Below, piece by piece: positions 1 through 7,128 of a stretch of DNA of 10,504 nucleotides. Every line of letters starts with the position of its first letter. Position 1 is the stretch's first letter. Under the pieces are notes generated by a model. That model had not been told where the DNA came from. It ran no database searches and saw only the letters and a list, made by a program, of their open reading frames with translations. Origin of the DNA: UBA647 sp964400545 (GTDB lineage Bacteria; Acidobacteriota; Aminicenantia; UBA2199). The stretch covers positions 1 to 10,504 of the forward strand of contig CAYNUG010000075.1 in the NCBI GenBank assembly GCA_964400545.1, read 5' to 3'. A program made the translations under genes and the position numbers.

Positions 1-768
1 CTTGATCATTATTTCTATCCGGATCCTGAAATTCTTTAGAACTATTTTTATTCTGTGTTTTCCGTTAAACAGAAAGAACATCTGTACAATAACACCTGTT
101 CCCCTGCCGATAACAGTTGCAATTGCTGCCCCTGAAATCCCCAGTTCAGGAAATGGGCCAAAACCGAAGATAAGACATGGATCAAGAATTATATTGATGA
201 AATTTGAAATCCACAATATCCTCATAGAGAGCGCCGCATCACCGGCCCCCCTGAAGATTGCATTTATTATGAAGAGGAGCATAATAACGATGTTAAATCC
301 GATAATTGTTTGTGGATATTTATATCCTATCTCGATCATCGATCTTGAAGCTCCCATAACCTCAAGGAGATCAGGTGCAAAATATATACCTGCCAGAGCT
401 ATCGGTATTGAGAGAACAATACCAAGAGAGATAGATTGTGCTGCTGTAACTGAAGCATCCGTTATCTTACCTTCACCTACTCTTCTGGCGATAAGAGCAG
501 TTGTACCCATCCCAAGCCCAAGAGAGATTGCATAAAGGATGGTCATTACGGACTCTGTGATGCCGACTGTTGCAACAGCTTCGGATCCGAGTTTCGAAAC
601 GAAGAAAATATCAACAACGGCAAATACGGATTCCATCGCCATTTCAAGTACCATTGGAACTGCAAGGAGAAATATTGCCCTGCCCAGTTTACCTTTCGTA
701 AAATCCTGTTCAGTTCCTTTAACCGACTCGAGTATATCTTTCAGGATATTCTTTATCTTATTGTTCAT
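1..768 (-). CDS. MATE-family multidrug/Na+ antiporter, partial (N-terminal 256 residues; C-terminus off the left edge)
   Basis: I translated this frame by hand from the reverse strand. It is open from the ATG at 768 to base 1, giving 256 codons where the family usually has about 450. It looks like the first half of an inner-membrane MATE transporter, which exports cationic drugs or metabolites using a Na+ or H+ gradient. Family-like stretches include LAVPMVLEMAMESVFAVVDI (residues 35-54) in the first helices, GMGTTALIARRVGEGK (86-101), RGAGDAALSMR (173-183) and LGISGAAIATVIGR (209-222), spread over about six hydrophobic segments. The start is forced: an in-frame TAA lies at 781-783 and no other ATG intervenes. 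No Shine-Dalgarno sequence precedes it; a TATAAA box lies only 11 nt upstream, so the transcript may be nearly leaderless. The substrate cannot be predicted. Family assignment is firm. Confidence 0.93.
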   Translation of the reverse strand, partial: MNNKIKNILKDILESVKGTEQDFTKGKLGRAIFLLAVPMVLEMAMESVFAVVDIFFVSKLGSEAVATVGITESVMTILYAISLGLGMGTTALIARRVGEGKITDASVTAAQSISLGIVLSIPIALAGIYFAPDLLEVMGASRSMIEIGYKYPQTIIGFNIVIMLLFIINAIFRGAGDAALSMRILWISNFINIILDPCLIFGFGPFPELGISGAAIATVIGRGTGVIVQMFFLFNGKHRIKIVLKNFRIRIEIMIK

Positions 769-779
769 GCAAAAATGAG

Positions 780-806
780 TTTATAAATTTACTTTATTCA
801 AGTCAA
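780..806 (-). promoter_or_regulatory. Candidate promoter for the MATE gene
   Basis: On the reverse strand TTGACT (806-801) and TATAAA (785-780) are separated by 15 nt, slightly short for a sigma-70 promoter. Transcription would begin near 773, about 5 nt before the ATG at 768. This fits the absence of a ribosome binding site. It is a prediction from pattern only. Confidence 0.4.
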
Positions 807-811
807 TAGTA

Positions 812-834
812 CTGTTCGAAAGATCGTTCGACAG
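812..834. promoter_or_regulatory. Imperfect inverted repeat / possible operator between MATE and DPP IV genes
   Basis: CTG-T-TCGAA, loop AGATCG, then TTCGA-CAG: an 8-bp stem with one bulged T and a 6-nt loop. The same stretch also contains GTTCGA twice with a 12-bp period (814-819 and 826-831). It is G+C-richer than the surrounding intergenic DNA. It lies just upstream of a TATACT box at 837-842, where a -35 box for the rightward gene would be, and behind the leftward MATE promoter, so it could be a regulator-binding site for either gene. Confidence 0.35.
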
Positions 835-885
835 CATATACTTTCCCGGTTGATTTTTTTTTATATCTTCACTAATATAATTTTT

Positions 886-892
886 GAAGAGG
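886..892 (+). promoter_or_regulatory. Ribosome binding site that fixes the DPP IV start
   Basis: GAAGAGG lies 8 nt before the ATG at 901. This spacing supports ATG 901 over the in-frame TTG at 850, which would put 17 extra residues before the positively charged start of a normal signal peptide. A TATAAT at 876-881 lies unusually close to it. Confidence 0.65.
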
Positions 893-900
893 AAAATATT

Positions 901-3162
901 ATGCCAACAAAAAAAGATCATATTATGATTCTGTTTCTGATATTTATAGTTTCAGGTTTTCAATTATTAATATTCGGAGAGAAAATTTCTCCTTATCCTA
1001 TTACAGTAGAAAAAATATTCGGGGAAAAGATATATAAATCAAAATCCTTCGGCCCTTTCAAATGGGATGAAACCGGGCACTCATTCACATTACTGAAGGC
1101 ATCAGCAAAAGAAAAAAAAATATTCGAATTATTCAGATACGATCCGGTTAAGAAAAAATTCAAGAAGCTTATAGACAGAAAAGACCTGATTCTACCCGGA
1201 GAAAAAAAAGAAACGCTGATCATTGAGGACTATTCAATTTCTCCCGATGGAAAAATGGTGCTTATATTTACAAAATCAGAATATGTCTGGAGAACAAAAA
1301 CAAAAGGGAATTACTGGATATTCTATCTGAACTCAAAAAAACTCTTCAGAATTGGGGAGAAAAGATCAGAATCCTCAATGATGTTCGCAAAATTTTCTCC
1401 TGACAGTTCAAGGGTTGCTTATGTCAGTGACAGAAATATCTATATCGAGAATATTTCAACAAGTGATTCTATACAGTTGACATCAAGCGGTTCAGATACG
1501 ATCATTAACGGGACCTTTGACTGGGTATACGAAGAAGAATTTCACATGAAAGACGGTTTCCGATGGAGCCCTGATGGAAAATATATTGCTTTCTGGCAAT
1601 TTGATATATCCGGAGTAAGAAATTTTCACATTATAGATTATATATCTGAGCTATATTCAATAGTGATACCGATCCAGTATCCGAAAGCCGGAGAAACTAA
1701 TTCTTCCTGCAGAATAGGAACTATTAAAGTGACTGGAGGGACGATAAACTGGATAGATTTCAAAAACGATCCGAGGATGCATTATCTGGCAAGAATGGAA
1801 TGGACAGACAGATCAGATCAATTGATTATTCAAAGGCTAAATCGCTCTCAGAATAAGGACGTCGTCTGGATATTCAATATCAAATCAGGTATATCACAAA
1901 AACTCTTCACCGAAACTGATAAAGCATGGCTGGAGGTTGTTGATAAGTTCTATTGGATAAAAAAAGGTAAATTTTTATTATGGCCAAGTGAAAGGGATGG
2001 TTGGAGGCATCTCTATAAAATATCGAGAGATGGAAAAAGTACTCGATTGATAACATCGGGAAAATTCGATGTCATATCTGTCCTGGGTATTGATCACAGG
2101 AATGATATTATCTATTTCTCCGCTTCCCCAAAAGATCCTTCCCAATCCTACCTTTATTCAGTTTCATTATCTGCCAAACCGGTAATTAAGAGAATAACAC
2201 CTTACACTCAGCCCGGTACGCACAGATACAAATTTTCAGAAGATTCAATTAATGCAATTCATTATTATTCCAACTTCAACACTCCTGATACAATTGACCT
2301 AATAAAACTTCCTGACCATAAAAGGGAACTCCTTCTCGAAGATAATTCGGATCTTTTGAACAAATTAAAAACATTATCATTTACTGATGGAGAGTTCTAC
2401 AAATTGAGAATAGGAAATAATACAGAACTGGACTGCTGGATGATCAAACCTCCAGATTTTAGTGAAAATAAAAAATATCCTGTTATCTTTAATGTATACG
2501 GTGAACCATGGGGCCAGACCGTTCGTGATACATGGAAAGGAGACACCTACATGTGGCACAGGATGCTAGCTCAAAATGGGTATATCATAATGAGTATTGA
2601 CAACCGGGGAACTCCCGCCCCGAGAGGGAGGGATTTCAGGAAAACAGTCTATAAAAAACTTGGAATAATGACATCGAATGATCAGGCTAAAGGAGTCAAA
2701 GCAGCATTGAAAAAATTCAGATTCCTGGATAAAAAAAGGGTTGGTGTATGGGGATGGAGCGGAGGAGGTTCTATGACACTGAACCTTCTGTTCCAATACC
2801 CTGAAATCTACAAATCAGGGATATCTGTCGCACCCGTTACGGATATGCGATACTATGATTCTGTTTATCAGGAAAGATATATGGGACTTCCTTCAGAAAA
2901 TAAGAAAGGATATCATGATGGATCTCCAATAACTCATGCCAAAAATTTAAAAGGTAAACTTTTGCTTATCCATGGAACAGGTGATGACAATGTCCATTAC
3001 CAGAATACGGAAGCATTAATAAATAAACTTATTGAGTATAAAAAGCAGTTCTCATTTATGGCATATCCCAACAGAAGACATAGTATCCGAAAGGGAAAGA
3101 ATACAAGAGTTCATTTATTTACACTTATGACTTTATTTTTTGCAAATAATCTTGCTCCTTGA
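901..3162 (+). CDS. Exported dipeptidyl peptidase IV-like serine peptidase (family S9B)
   Basis: A 753-residue S9B prolyl-oligopeptidase-type enzyme, expected to cut dipeptides (Xaa-Pro preferred) from the N-terminus of peptides in the periplasm or at the surface. Residues 1-26 read as a signal peptide or N-terminal anchor (MPTKKDH followed by a long hydrophobic run). The eight-bladed propeller fills roughly 50-480 and includes DWVYEEEF, whose E212-E213 match the glutamate pair that binds the free amino terminus in DPP IV. The C-terminal alpha/beta-hydrolase domain has VYGEPWGQTV, the nucleophile motif GWSGGG (S620), HGTGDDNVH (D695) and NRRHS (H727). The Ser-Asp and Asp-His spacings (75 and 32) are close to human DPP IV (78 and 32). 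Glycine replaces the tyrosine usual after the nucleophile. The gene diverges from MATE and converges on the beta-propeller gene, so it is probably monocistronic. Family assignment is very secure; exact peptide specificity is inferred. Confidence 0.95.
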   Translation: MPTKKDHIMILFLIFIVSGFQLLIFGEKISPYPITVEKIFGEKIYKSKSFGPFKWDETGHSFTLLKASAKEKKIFELFRYDPVKKKFKKLIDRKDLILPGEKKETLIIEDYSISPDGKMVLIFTKSEYVWRTKTKGNYWIFYLNSKKLFRIGEKRSESSMMFAKFSPDSSRVAYVSDRNIYIENISTSDSIQLTSSGSDTIINGTFDWVYEEEFHMKDGFRWSPDGKYIAFWQFDISGVRNFHIIDYISELYSIVIPIQYPKAGETNSSCRIGTIKVTGGTINWIDFKNDPRMHYLARMEWTDRSDQLIIQRLNRSQNKDVVWIFNIKSGISQKLFTETDKAWLEVVDKFYWIKKGKFLLWPSERDGWRHLYKISRDGKSTRLITSGKFDVISVLGIDHRNDIIYFSASPKDPSQSYLYSVSLSAKPVIKRITPYTQPGTHRYKFSEDSINAIHYYSNFNTPDTIDLIKLPDHKRELLLEDNSDLLNKLKTLSFTDGEFYKLRIGNNTELDCWMIKPPDFSENKKYPVIFNVYGEPWGQTVRDTWKGDTYMWHRMLAQNGYIIMSIDNRGTPAPRGRDFRKTVYKKLGIMTSNDQAKGVKAALKKFRFLDKKRVGVWGWSGGGSMTLNLLFQYPEIYKSGISVAPVTDMRYYDSVYQERYMGLPSENKKGYHDGSPITHAKNLKGKLLLIHGTGDDNVHYQNTEALINKLIEYKKQFSFMAYPNRRHSIRKGKNTRVHLFTLMTLFFANNLAP

Positions 3163-3172
3163 TCAATTCGGA

Positions 3173-4285
3173 TCATTTTGGAAGATCGATCTTGTATTTA
3201 ATGAGTGAAGATTCTCCTTCTTCATCTTCTACGAACATCACTATAGAGTCTTTAAAAAATGAGATTGGAGATACGATCTTTGATCCCTCTTCCACATTGA
3301 TCTCACTATGATAAAGGAATTTTCCTTCCGGAGAAAAAATATCTATCTCCTGCCCACCCTGATTTTCAAGATCAGCAACAAAGACATATATCAATCCTTT
3401 CTCACTGACCATGATCCTGCTGAAATAAGTTGCTACATCTGGCATCCCTTTGATCATTTGATTGATCATATTTTTTGGTATCATTCCGCCATTGAGATTT
3501 ATATTTTCAAATCTTTTTCTTTTGAATTCTTTTGAGATCGGTTTTCTTTTTCTTCCTTCAATGGAAAATGAAGAAAGCACTTTTCCGCTATGGTCAATTT
3601 TTTCAAATAAATATTTATCACTTTTTCCAAAAAGAATATTTTTACCCTGTAAAGCGAGAACAACACCAGGAGTTGTTTGTGAGTCTTTAATGATCAGTCT
3701 CATCCCCCCCTCTTCTGCAATTAAAACATTCTCAGGCGATATCTCTATCAGATCAGTACTCTTCCTGGTTTTCATATCATAAATGCTTATTTGCTCGGGC
3801 TTTTTACCAATTCCCTCTCTATCACTTCTGACCCAGATAAATTTGTTATTATCAAGATAATATCTTGGGAAAACAAAACTGCCTGTGTTCACCGACCTTT
3901 TGAACCTGCCATCCTGTCCGAAGTAATGAAAGATACCTCCTCGCGATGGTACAATAATATCTTCGCCTACAATGAAAAAATTGAAAGCCATCCTGAATTC
4001 TCCTGGACCTTCCCCTCTTTTTCCTATTGTTGTAATGAATTTACCATCCTTATCAAACTTGAAGATCTTTCCATGCTTGATCTCCATCATATAAATATTC
4101 CCATCTTTATCCGTTTTTATTTGTCCGATTTTGATAAGCAGTTCCTGACCTCCCTCAGTTACAGACCACATCATTTCCAGATTAAAGTTCCAATTCCCCT
4201 TCAAAGGTTTATCCTGGTTAACAATGCTTCCTGCAAATAGAGAAAAAGAAAACAGCAACATAGAAATGAAATAAAATTTTTTCAT
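3173..4285 (-). CDS. Exported 6-bladed beta-propeller (NHL-like) protein
   Basis: 370 residues from the ATG at 4285. This start is chosen because GGAGGG precedes it by 4 nt and because MKKFYFISMLLFSFSLFAG is a typical signal peptide; a longer reading from 4321 would add 12 residues in front of it. No lipobox cysteine is visible, so the product is probably soluble in the periplasm or secreted. The mature part has propeller-like repeats such as IKTDKDGNIYMMEIKHGKIF followed by FDKDGKFITTIGKRGEGPGEF; the GxGPGEF signature at 91-97 is characteristic of the '6-bladed beta-propeller' group common in Bacteroidota and Aminicenantes. A second repeat near the C-terminus reads IDIFSPEGKFLY. No catalytic residues are recognised; members of this fold usually bind ligands or proteins. 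It ends 10 bp from the DPP IV stop codon and faces away from the NamZ gene. The biological role is unknown. Confidence 0.85.
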   Translation of the reverse strand: MKKFYFISMLLFSFSLFAGSIVNQDKPLKGNWNFNLEMMWSVTEGGQELLIKIGQIKTDKDGNIYMMEIKHGKIFKFDKDGKFITTIGKRGEGPGEFRMAFNFFIVGEDIIVPSRGGIFHYFGQDGRFKRSVNTGSFVFPRYYLDNNKFIWVRSDREGIGKKPEQISIYDMKTRKSTDLIEISPENVLIAEEGGMRLIIKDSQTTPGVVLALQGKNILFGKSDKYLFEKIDHSGKVLSSFSIEGRKRKPISKEFKRKRFENINLNGGMIPKNMINQMIKGMPDVATYFSRIMVSEKGLIYVFVADLENQGGQEIDIFSPEGKFLYHSEINVEEGSKIVSPISFFKDSIVMFVEDEEGESSLIKYKIDLPK

Positions 4286-4289
4286 ATTA

Positions 4290-4312
4290 CCCTCCGAATT
4301 GATCAATTTTAT
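4290..4312 (-). promoter_or_regulatory. Strong ribosome binding site and shared 13-bp leader word of the beta-propeller gene
   Basis: On the reverse strand ATAAAATTGATCA (4312-4300) is followed by GGAGGG (4295-4290) and then TAAT before the ATG at 4285. The same 13-mer sits in front of the GGAGGG of the gene at 5722. The Shine-Dalgarno sequence decides the start of this gene. Confidence 0.6.
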
Positions 4313-4345
4313 AGACGACATTAATACTAATTTAGTTTCAAATCA

Positions 4346-4375
4346 ATTATAATTCATTTATTGTCTGATTGTCTA
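4346..4375 (-). promoter_or_regulatory. Candidate sigma-70-type promoter of the beta-propeller gene
   Basis: On the reverse strand TAGACA (4375-4370) and TATAAT (4351-4346) are 18 nt apart. Transcription would start near 4339, giving a leader of about 54 nt that contains the GGAGGG site. A second, weaker choice is the TATAAA at 4313-4308. Confidence 0.5.
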
Positions 4376-4404
4376 TTGAAACTTGCTGTAATGATTATTA
4401 TACT
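4376..4404 (+). promoter_or_regulatory. Candidate sigma-70-type promoter of the NamZ-family gene
   Basis: TTGAAA (4376-4381) and TATACT (4399-4404) are exactly 17 nt apart. Transcription would begin around 4411, only about 8 nt before the ATG at 4419, which has no Shine-Dalgarno sequence. Its -35 box directly abuts that of the divergent promoter. Confidence 0.55.
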
Positions 4405-4418
4405 TTTTTAGATCAAAA

Positions 4419-5648
4419 ATGAAGAACACAAAAGTTGTTCCCGGAATAGATGTATTTCTAAGAGGGGATCTCTCCCATTTGAAAAATAGAAAGATCGCAG
4501 TCGTATCAAATTATTCATCATTAAATTCAGATATCGTTCCTACGATCGAACTTCTTCATGAAAAAAAGGAATTGAATATCACATCACTTTATGCTCCCGA
4601 ACATGGTTTGTGGGGGAAATTCCAGGCAGGAGAGGATGTGCCGTCATACATAGATGAGAATACAGGACTTCCCGTGTTCAGTCTTTATGATCAATCCAGG
4701 GAAAAAGAGATCCCTCTTTCTGATAATATGGATGAAAGAATGAGAAGTTTTGATATAAGTGATTCTGGAAAAATTATAAATCAGAAAGAACTTCAGAATA
4801 TTGATACTATAATATTCGATCTTCAGGACATTGGGACTAGGATATATACATATATCTCCACACTTGGATATCTAATGCAAGCAGTTTCTGGAACTGATAT
4901 AGAACTTATTATTCTTGACCGGCCAAATCCGATAACAGGAACACATATTGAGGGACCTGTCCTTGAATATCCCGGGTATTCATCTTTTATCGGATTTTAT
5001 TCAATACCTGTACGTCACGGACTGACTATGGGTGAACTTGCCTTGTTGTTTAATGATCAAATATATTCCAATAGTGTCAAAATTACTATAATCAAGGCAA
5101 AAAACTGGAAAAGAAATATATGGTTTGATCAATCAGGATTAACTTGGATAAACCCTTCCCCAAATATCCCCACATTAAATTCTGCGACTGTTTACCCAGG
5201 TATGGTCTTTCTGGAAGGAACAAATATTTCAGAGGGAAGAGGAACCACAATCCCATTTGAAATATTTGGTGCACCATGGATAAACGGGAAAATGGTCTCA
5301 TATGAGTTGGCGAAAAAAAAAATTAAAGGAGTCGAGTTCAGGGAAACTTTCTTTACTCCGGCATTTTCCAAATATTCGGGGGAAAGTTGTTCCGGTATTA
5401 GACTTTTCGTTACGGACAGAAATAATTATTCTCCTTTTATTACGATATTGCACATATTAAAAACAACTAAAGAGATCTATCCGGATAAAATGTTGATTTA
5501 CAAGAAATATTTTAATATGACTGCAGGAAACTCCTGGCTCCATGATAAGATCTTATCGGGATCAAACATTGAGGATATAGTTGATCTTTATCAAAAAAGA
5601 TTGTCGGAATTTGGTAAGAACAGGGAAAAATATTTTCTTTATGATTAA
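4419..5648 (+). CDS. DUF1343 / NamZ-family exo-beta-N-acetylmuramidase-like protein
   Basis: 409 residues, about full length for DUF1343 (PF07075). The characterised members (NamZ) release MurNAc from the non-reducing end of peptidoglycan fragments for cell-wall recycling. Conserved blocks appear in family order: KIAVVSNYSS near residue 25; LYAPEHGLWG with E61-H62; TGLPVFSLYD; FDLQDIGTRIYTYI (133-146); LDRPNPITG (166-174); RHGLTMGELALLFN; WINPSPNIPT; YPGMVFLEGTNISEGRGTT with E266, E272 and R274; and a C-terminal QKRLSEFGKNREKYFLYD. The N-terminus MKNTKVVPGIDVFLRG begins directly with the domain and has no signal peptide, whereas known NamZ proteins are exported. The product may therefore be cytoplasmic, or may act on imported muropeptides. 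The start codon has no ribosome binding site, but there is a promoter 15-43 nt upstream. No other recycling gene (such as murQ, nagZ or ampG) is present in the window. Family assignment is firm; the precise substrate is inferred. Confidence 0.9.
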   Translation: MKNTKVVPGIDVFLRGDLSHLKNRKIAVVSNYSSLNSDIVPTIELLHEKKELNITSLYAPEHGLWGKFQAGEDVPSYIDENTGLPVFSLYDQSREKEIPLSDNMDERMRSFDISDSGKIINQKELQNIDTIIFDLQDIGTRIYTYISTLGYLMQAVSGTDIELIILDRPNPITGTHIEGPVLEYPGYSSFIGFYSIPVRHGLTMGELALLFNDQIYSNSVKITIIKAKNWKRNIWFDQSGLTWINPSPNIPTLNSATVYPGMVFLEGTNISEGRGTTIPFEIFGAPWINGKMVSYELAKKKIKGVEFRETFFTPAFSKYSGESCSGIRLFVTDRNNYSPFITILHILKTTKEIYPDKMLIYKKYFNMTAGNSWLHDKILSGSNIEDIVDLYQKRLSEFGKNREKYFLYD

Positions 5649-5677
5649 CAATCTGTTCCTATCCCGGTATTAATTTA

Positions 5678-5717
5678 TTGAATTTATTTTCAGTTTAAAA
5701 TAAAATTGATCAGGAGG
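5678..5717 (+). promoter_or_regulatory. Candidate promoter, shared 13-mer and ribosome binding site before the 5722 gene
   Basis: TTGAAT (5678-5683), a 17-nt spacer and TAAAAT (5701-5706) form a plausible promoter. The -10 overlaps ATAAAATTGATCA (5700-5712), identical to the word before the beta-propeller gene. AGGAGG (5712-5717) lies 4 nt before the ATG at 5722. If the predicted start near 5713 is right, the leader would begin at the Shine-Dalgarno sequence itself. Read-through from the NamZ gene, 73 bp upstream, is an alternative source of transcript. Confidence 0.45.
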
Positions 5718-5721
5718 GAAA

Positions 5722-7128
5722 ATGAAAAAATTATTATCTTCATTCGTAATCGGAATTATTGCAGGTGGGGCTATCTTATTCTTCGTTAATCAGAAATGGC
5801 CCTTAAACGATCTGTTTAACAAAAAAACAGGATCAGATACTAATATTGAATTAATTGGAAATTCAAAATTCTCATCTGTCACATCCAAACTTGAAAAGGG
5901 AGGAGACCTGTATTTTTATTTAAATACTTCAAAAATATTAAAATCTATAGGAAACTCTCTTAAAACACTTAAGGAAACAATAAATTCATCAGAAAACATT
6001 CCTGAATTAAAGAAAAAAGATTCAGATAAATGGTTTTCTTTCTTTTCAGGTATTCTTAATGAGAGCGGTCTGATGGAGATCTCAGCAATAGGTGTCAGTT
6101 CAAAAGAATATGAGGAGGGAATAACAAGGTCTAAATTCATTGTTCAGCATGATAAGGGGAAAGGAAACGGAATGATATGGAATTCTGTCAGTCAATCTCC
6201 CGGTGATCTCAGAATGATCGATATTCTTCCTAAAAATACAGTTCTATCTTCATTTTCAGATTTTCAATATTTTAAAGTATGGAGTTGGATAAAAAGTATT
6301 GCAGAAAGATCGGGAGATGATAAGATCAGATTTAGCTTTGCTTCAATGGAAAAGGAACTTAACAATATTGGTGTTGACCTTTCAGAACTGCTTAGATCCA
6401 TAAATGGAAATTCAGGAATTATTTTAACTTTTGATGAAAACAGCAAAAAGAAATTCAAAGTTGCGGGGAAGGAGATCGAATTTCCTGATCCTGCATTGGC
6501 TCTCGTTATTGAGACTGAGAATGATTCAATATTTAAACTCCTTGCATCAAAGATCCCGGGAGTAAAAATAGAGGAAAAAGAAAAGAAGAAGATCATAAAG
6601 ATCAAAGCTCCGGTTATGCCATTTTCTTTTTCTCCTCAGATAATTCAGACCGGTAAAATGCTCATTATTGCTTCCAATTCCACTATTGGAGACCAGATCC
6701 TTAAAAGTAACAAGAAAAAAGGGCTGAGAAATAGAGAAGAGTTTATTAAACTTTCAAAGGAAATGCCTTTATCAGGCAACGGATTCACTTTTATCAGCTC
6801 TTCACTATTCAAAGAGATAACAAAGATAAGGAATAAAGTTGACCCTACTGTCAATGGATCTCAAAATAAAGGAGCTGAACTTCTAAAAAAATTAGGACTC
6901 ACGTTTGATAATCTGTCCATGTTCAGGGTAACTTCACAAACAGCAGAAGGCTATGCAATAACAACAAATACGACTATCAGAACCGAATTATTAATGATGA
7001 TCCCGGTTGCTGCAGTCGGAGGGATTATTGCTGCAGTAATAATTCCACAGATAATAAAAAAGAAGCCACAAAGAGCTATCCCAAAAGAACGATCATCGAA
7101 CCAGCCATCCCAAGGATTGTGGCCATAA
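5722..7128 (+). CDS. Hypothetical protein with N- and C-terminal membrane segments (DUF3352-like architecture suspected)
   Basis: 468 residues; I do not recognise a named family. Residues about 5-24 (SSFVIGIIAGGAILFFVN) form an N-terminal membrane segment or uncleaved signal. Residues 25-420 are a hydrophilic, lysine- and serine-rich extracytoplasmic body with alternating polar/hydrophobic strands (GDLYFYLNTSK, GNSGIILTFDEN, DPALALVIETENDSIFKLLASKIPG, KMLIIASNSTIGDQILK, GNGFTFISSSLF). This repeated layout resembles DUF3352-type proteins, an impression that is not proven. Residues 423-443 (LLMMIPVAAVGGIIAAVIIP) form a second membrane segment followed by IIKKK and a short polar tail. The C-terminal hydrophobic segment looks pilin-like in composition. 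The start is clear from AGGAGG 4 nt upstream and from the membrane anchor. The gene may be co-transcribed with the NamZ gene. Its last 53 bp overlap the 3' end of the opposing EamA gene. Function unknown. Confidence 0.8.
   Translation: MKKLLSSFVIGIIAGGAILFFVNQKWPLNDLFNKKTGSDTNIELIGNSKFSSVTSKLEKGGDLYFYLNTSKILKSIGNSLKTLKETINSSENIPELKKKDSDKWFSFFSGILNESGLMEISAIGVSSKEYEEGITRSKFIVQHDKGKGNGMIWNSVSQSPGDLRMIDILPKNTVLSSFSDFQYFKVWSWIKSIAERSGDDKIRFSFASMEKELNNIGVDLSELLRSINGNSGIILTFDENSKKKFKVAGKEIEFPDPALALVIETENDSIFKLLASKIPGVKIEEKEKKKIIKIKAPVMPFSFSPQIIQTGKMLIIASNSTIGDQILKSNKKKGLRNREEFIKLSKEMPLSGNGFTFISSSLFKEITKIRNKVDPTVNGSQNKGAELLKKLGLTFDNLSMFRVTSQTAEGYAITTNTTIRTELLMMIPVAAVGGIIAAVIIPQIIKKKPQRAIPKERSSNQPSQGLWP

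Noticed and set aside
2..778. Two forward-strand open frames of 177 and 79 codons at the left edge
   Set aside because: The reverse strand of the same DNA reads as an unmistakable MATE transporter across the whole stretch. The forward translations show no family resemblance and no ribosome binding site.
850..881. TTGATT (850-855) and TATAAT (876-881) as the main DPP IV promoter
   Set aside because: The 20-nt spacer is too long, and the predicted start near 888 would cut into the ribosome binding site at 886-892. The TATACT at 837-842 is an alternative, but I could not choose firmly.
850..900. Start of the DPP IV gene at TTG 850
   Set aside because: The extra 17 residues precede an ordinary signal peptide, and GAAGAGG sits at the right distance from ATG 901.
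3159..3178. TGATC-aattcg-GATCA followed by TTTT as a transcription terminator
   Set aside because: The stem is only 5 bp and A+T-rich, too weak for an intrinsic terminator. It is better explained by the general abundance of GATC.
3308..4240. Three forward-strand open frames opposite the 6-bladed propeller gene
   Set aside because: They are shadows. The reverse-strand product has a signal peptide, propeller repeats and a strong ribosome binding site; these have none.
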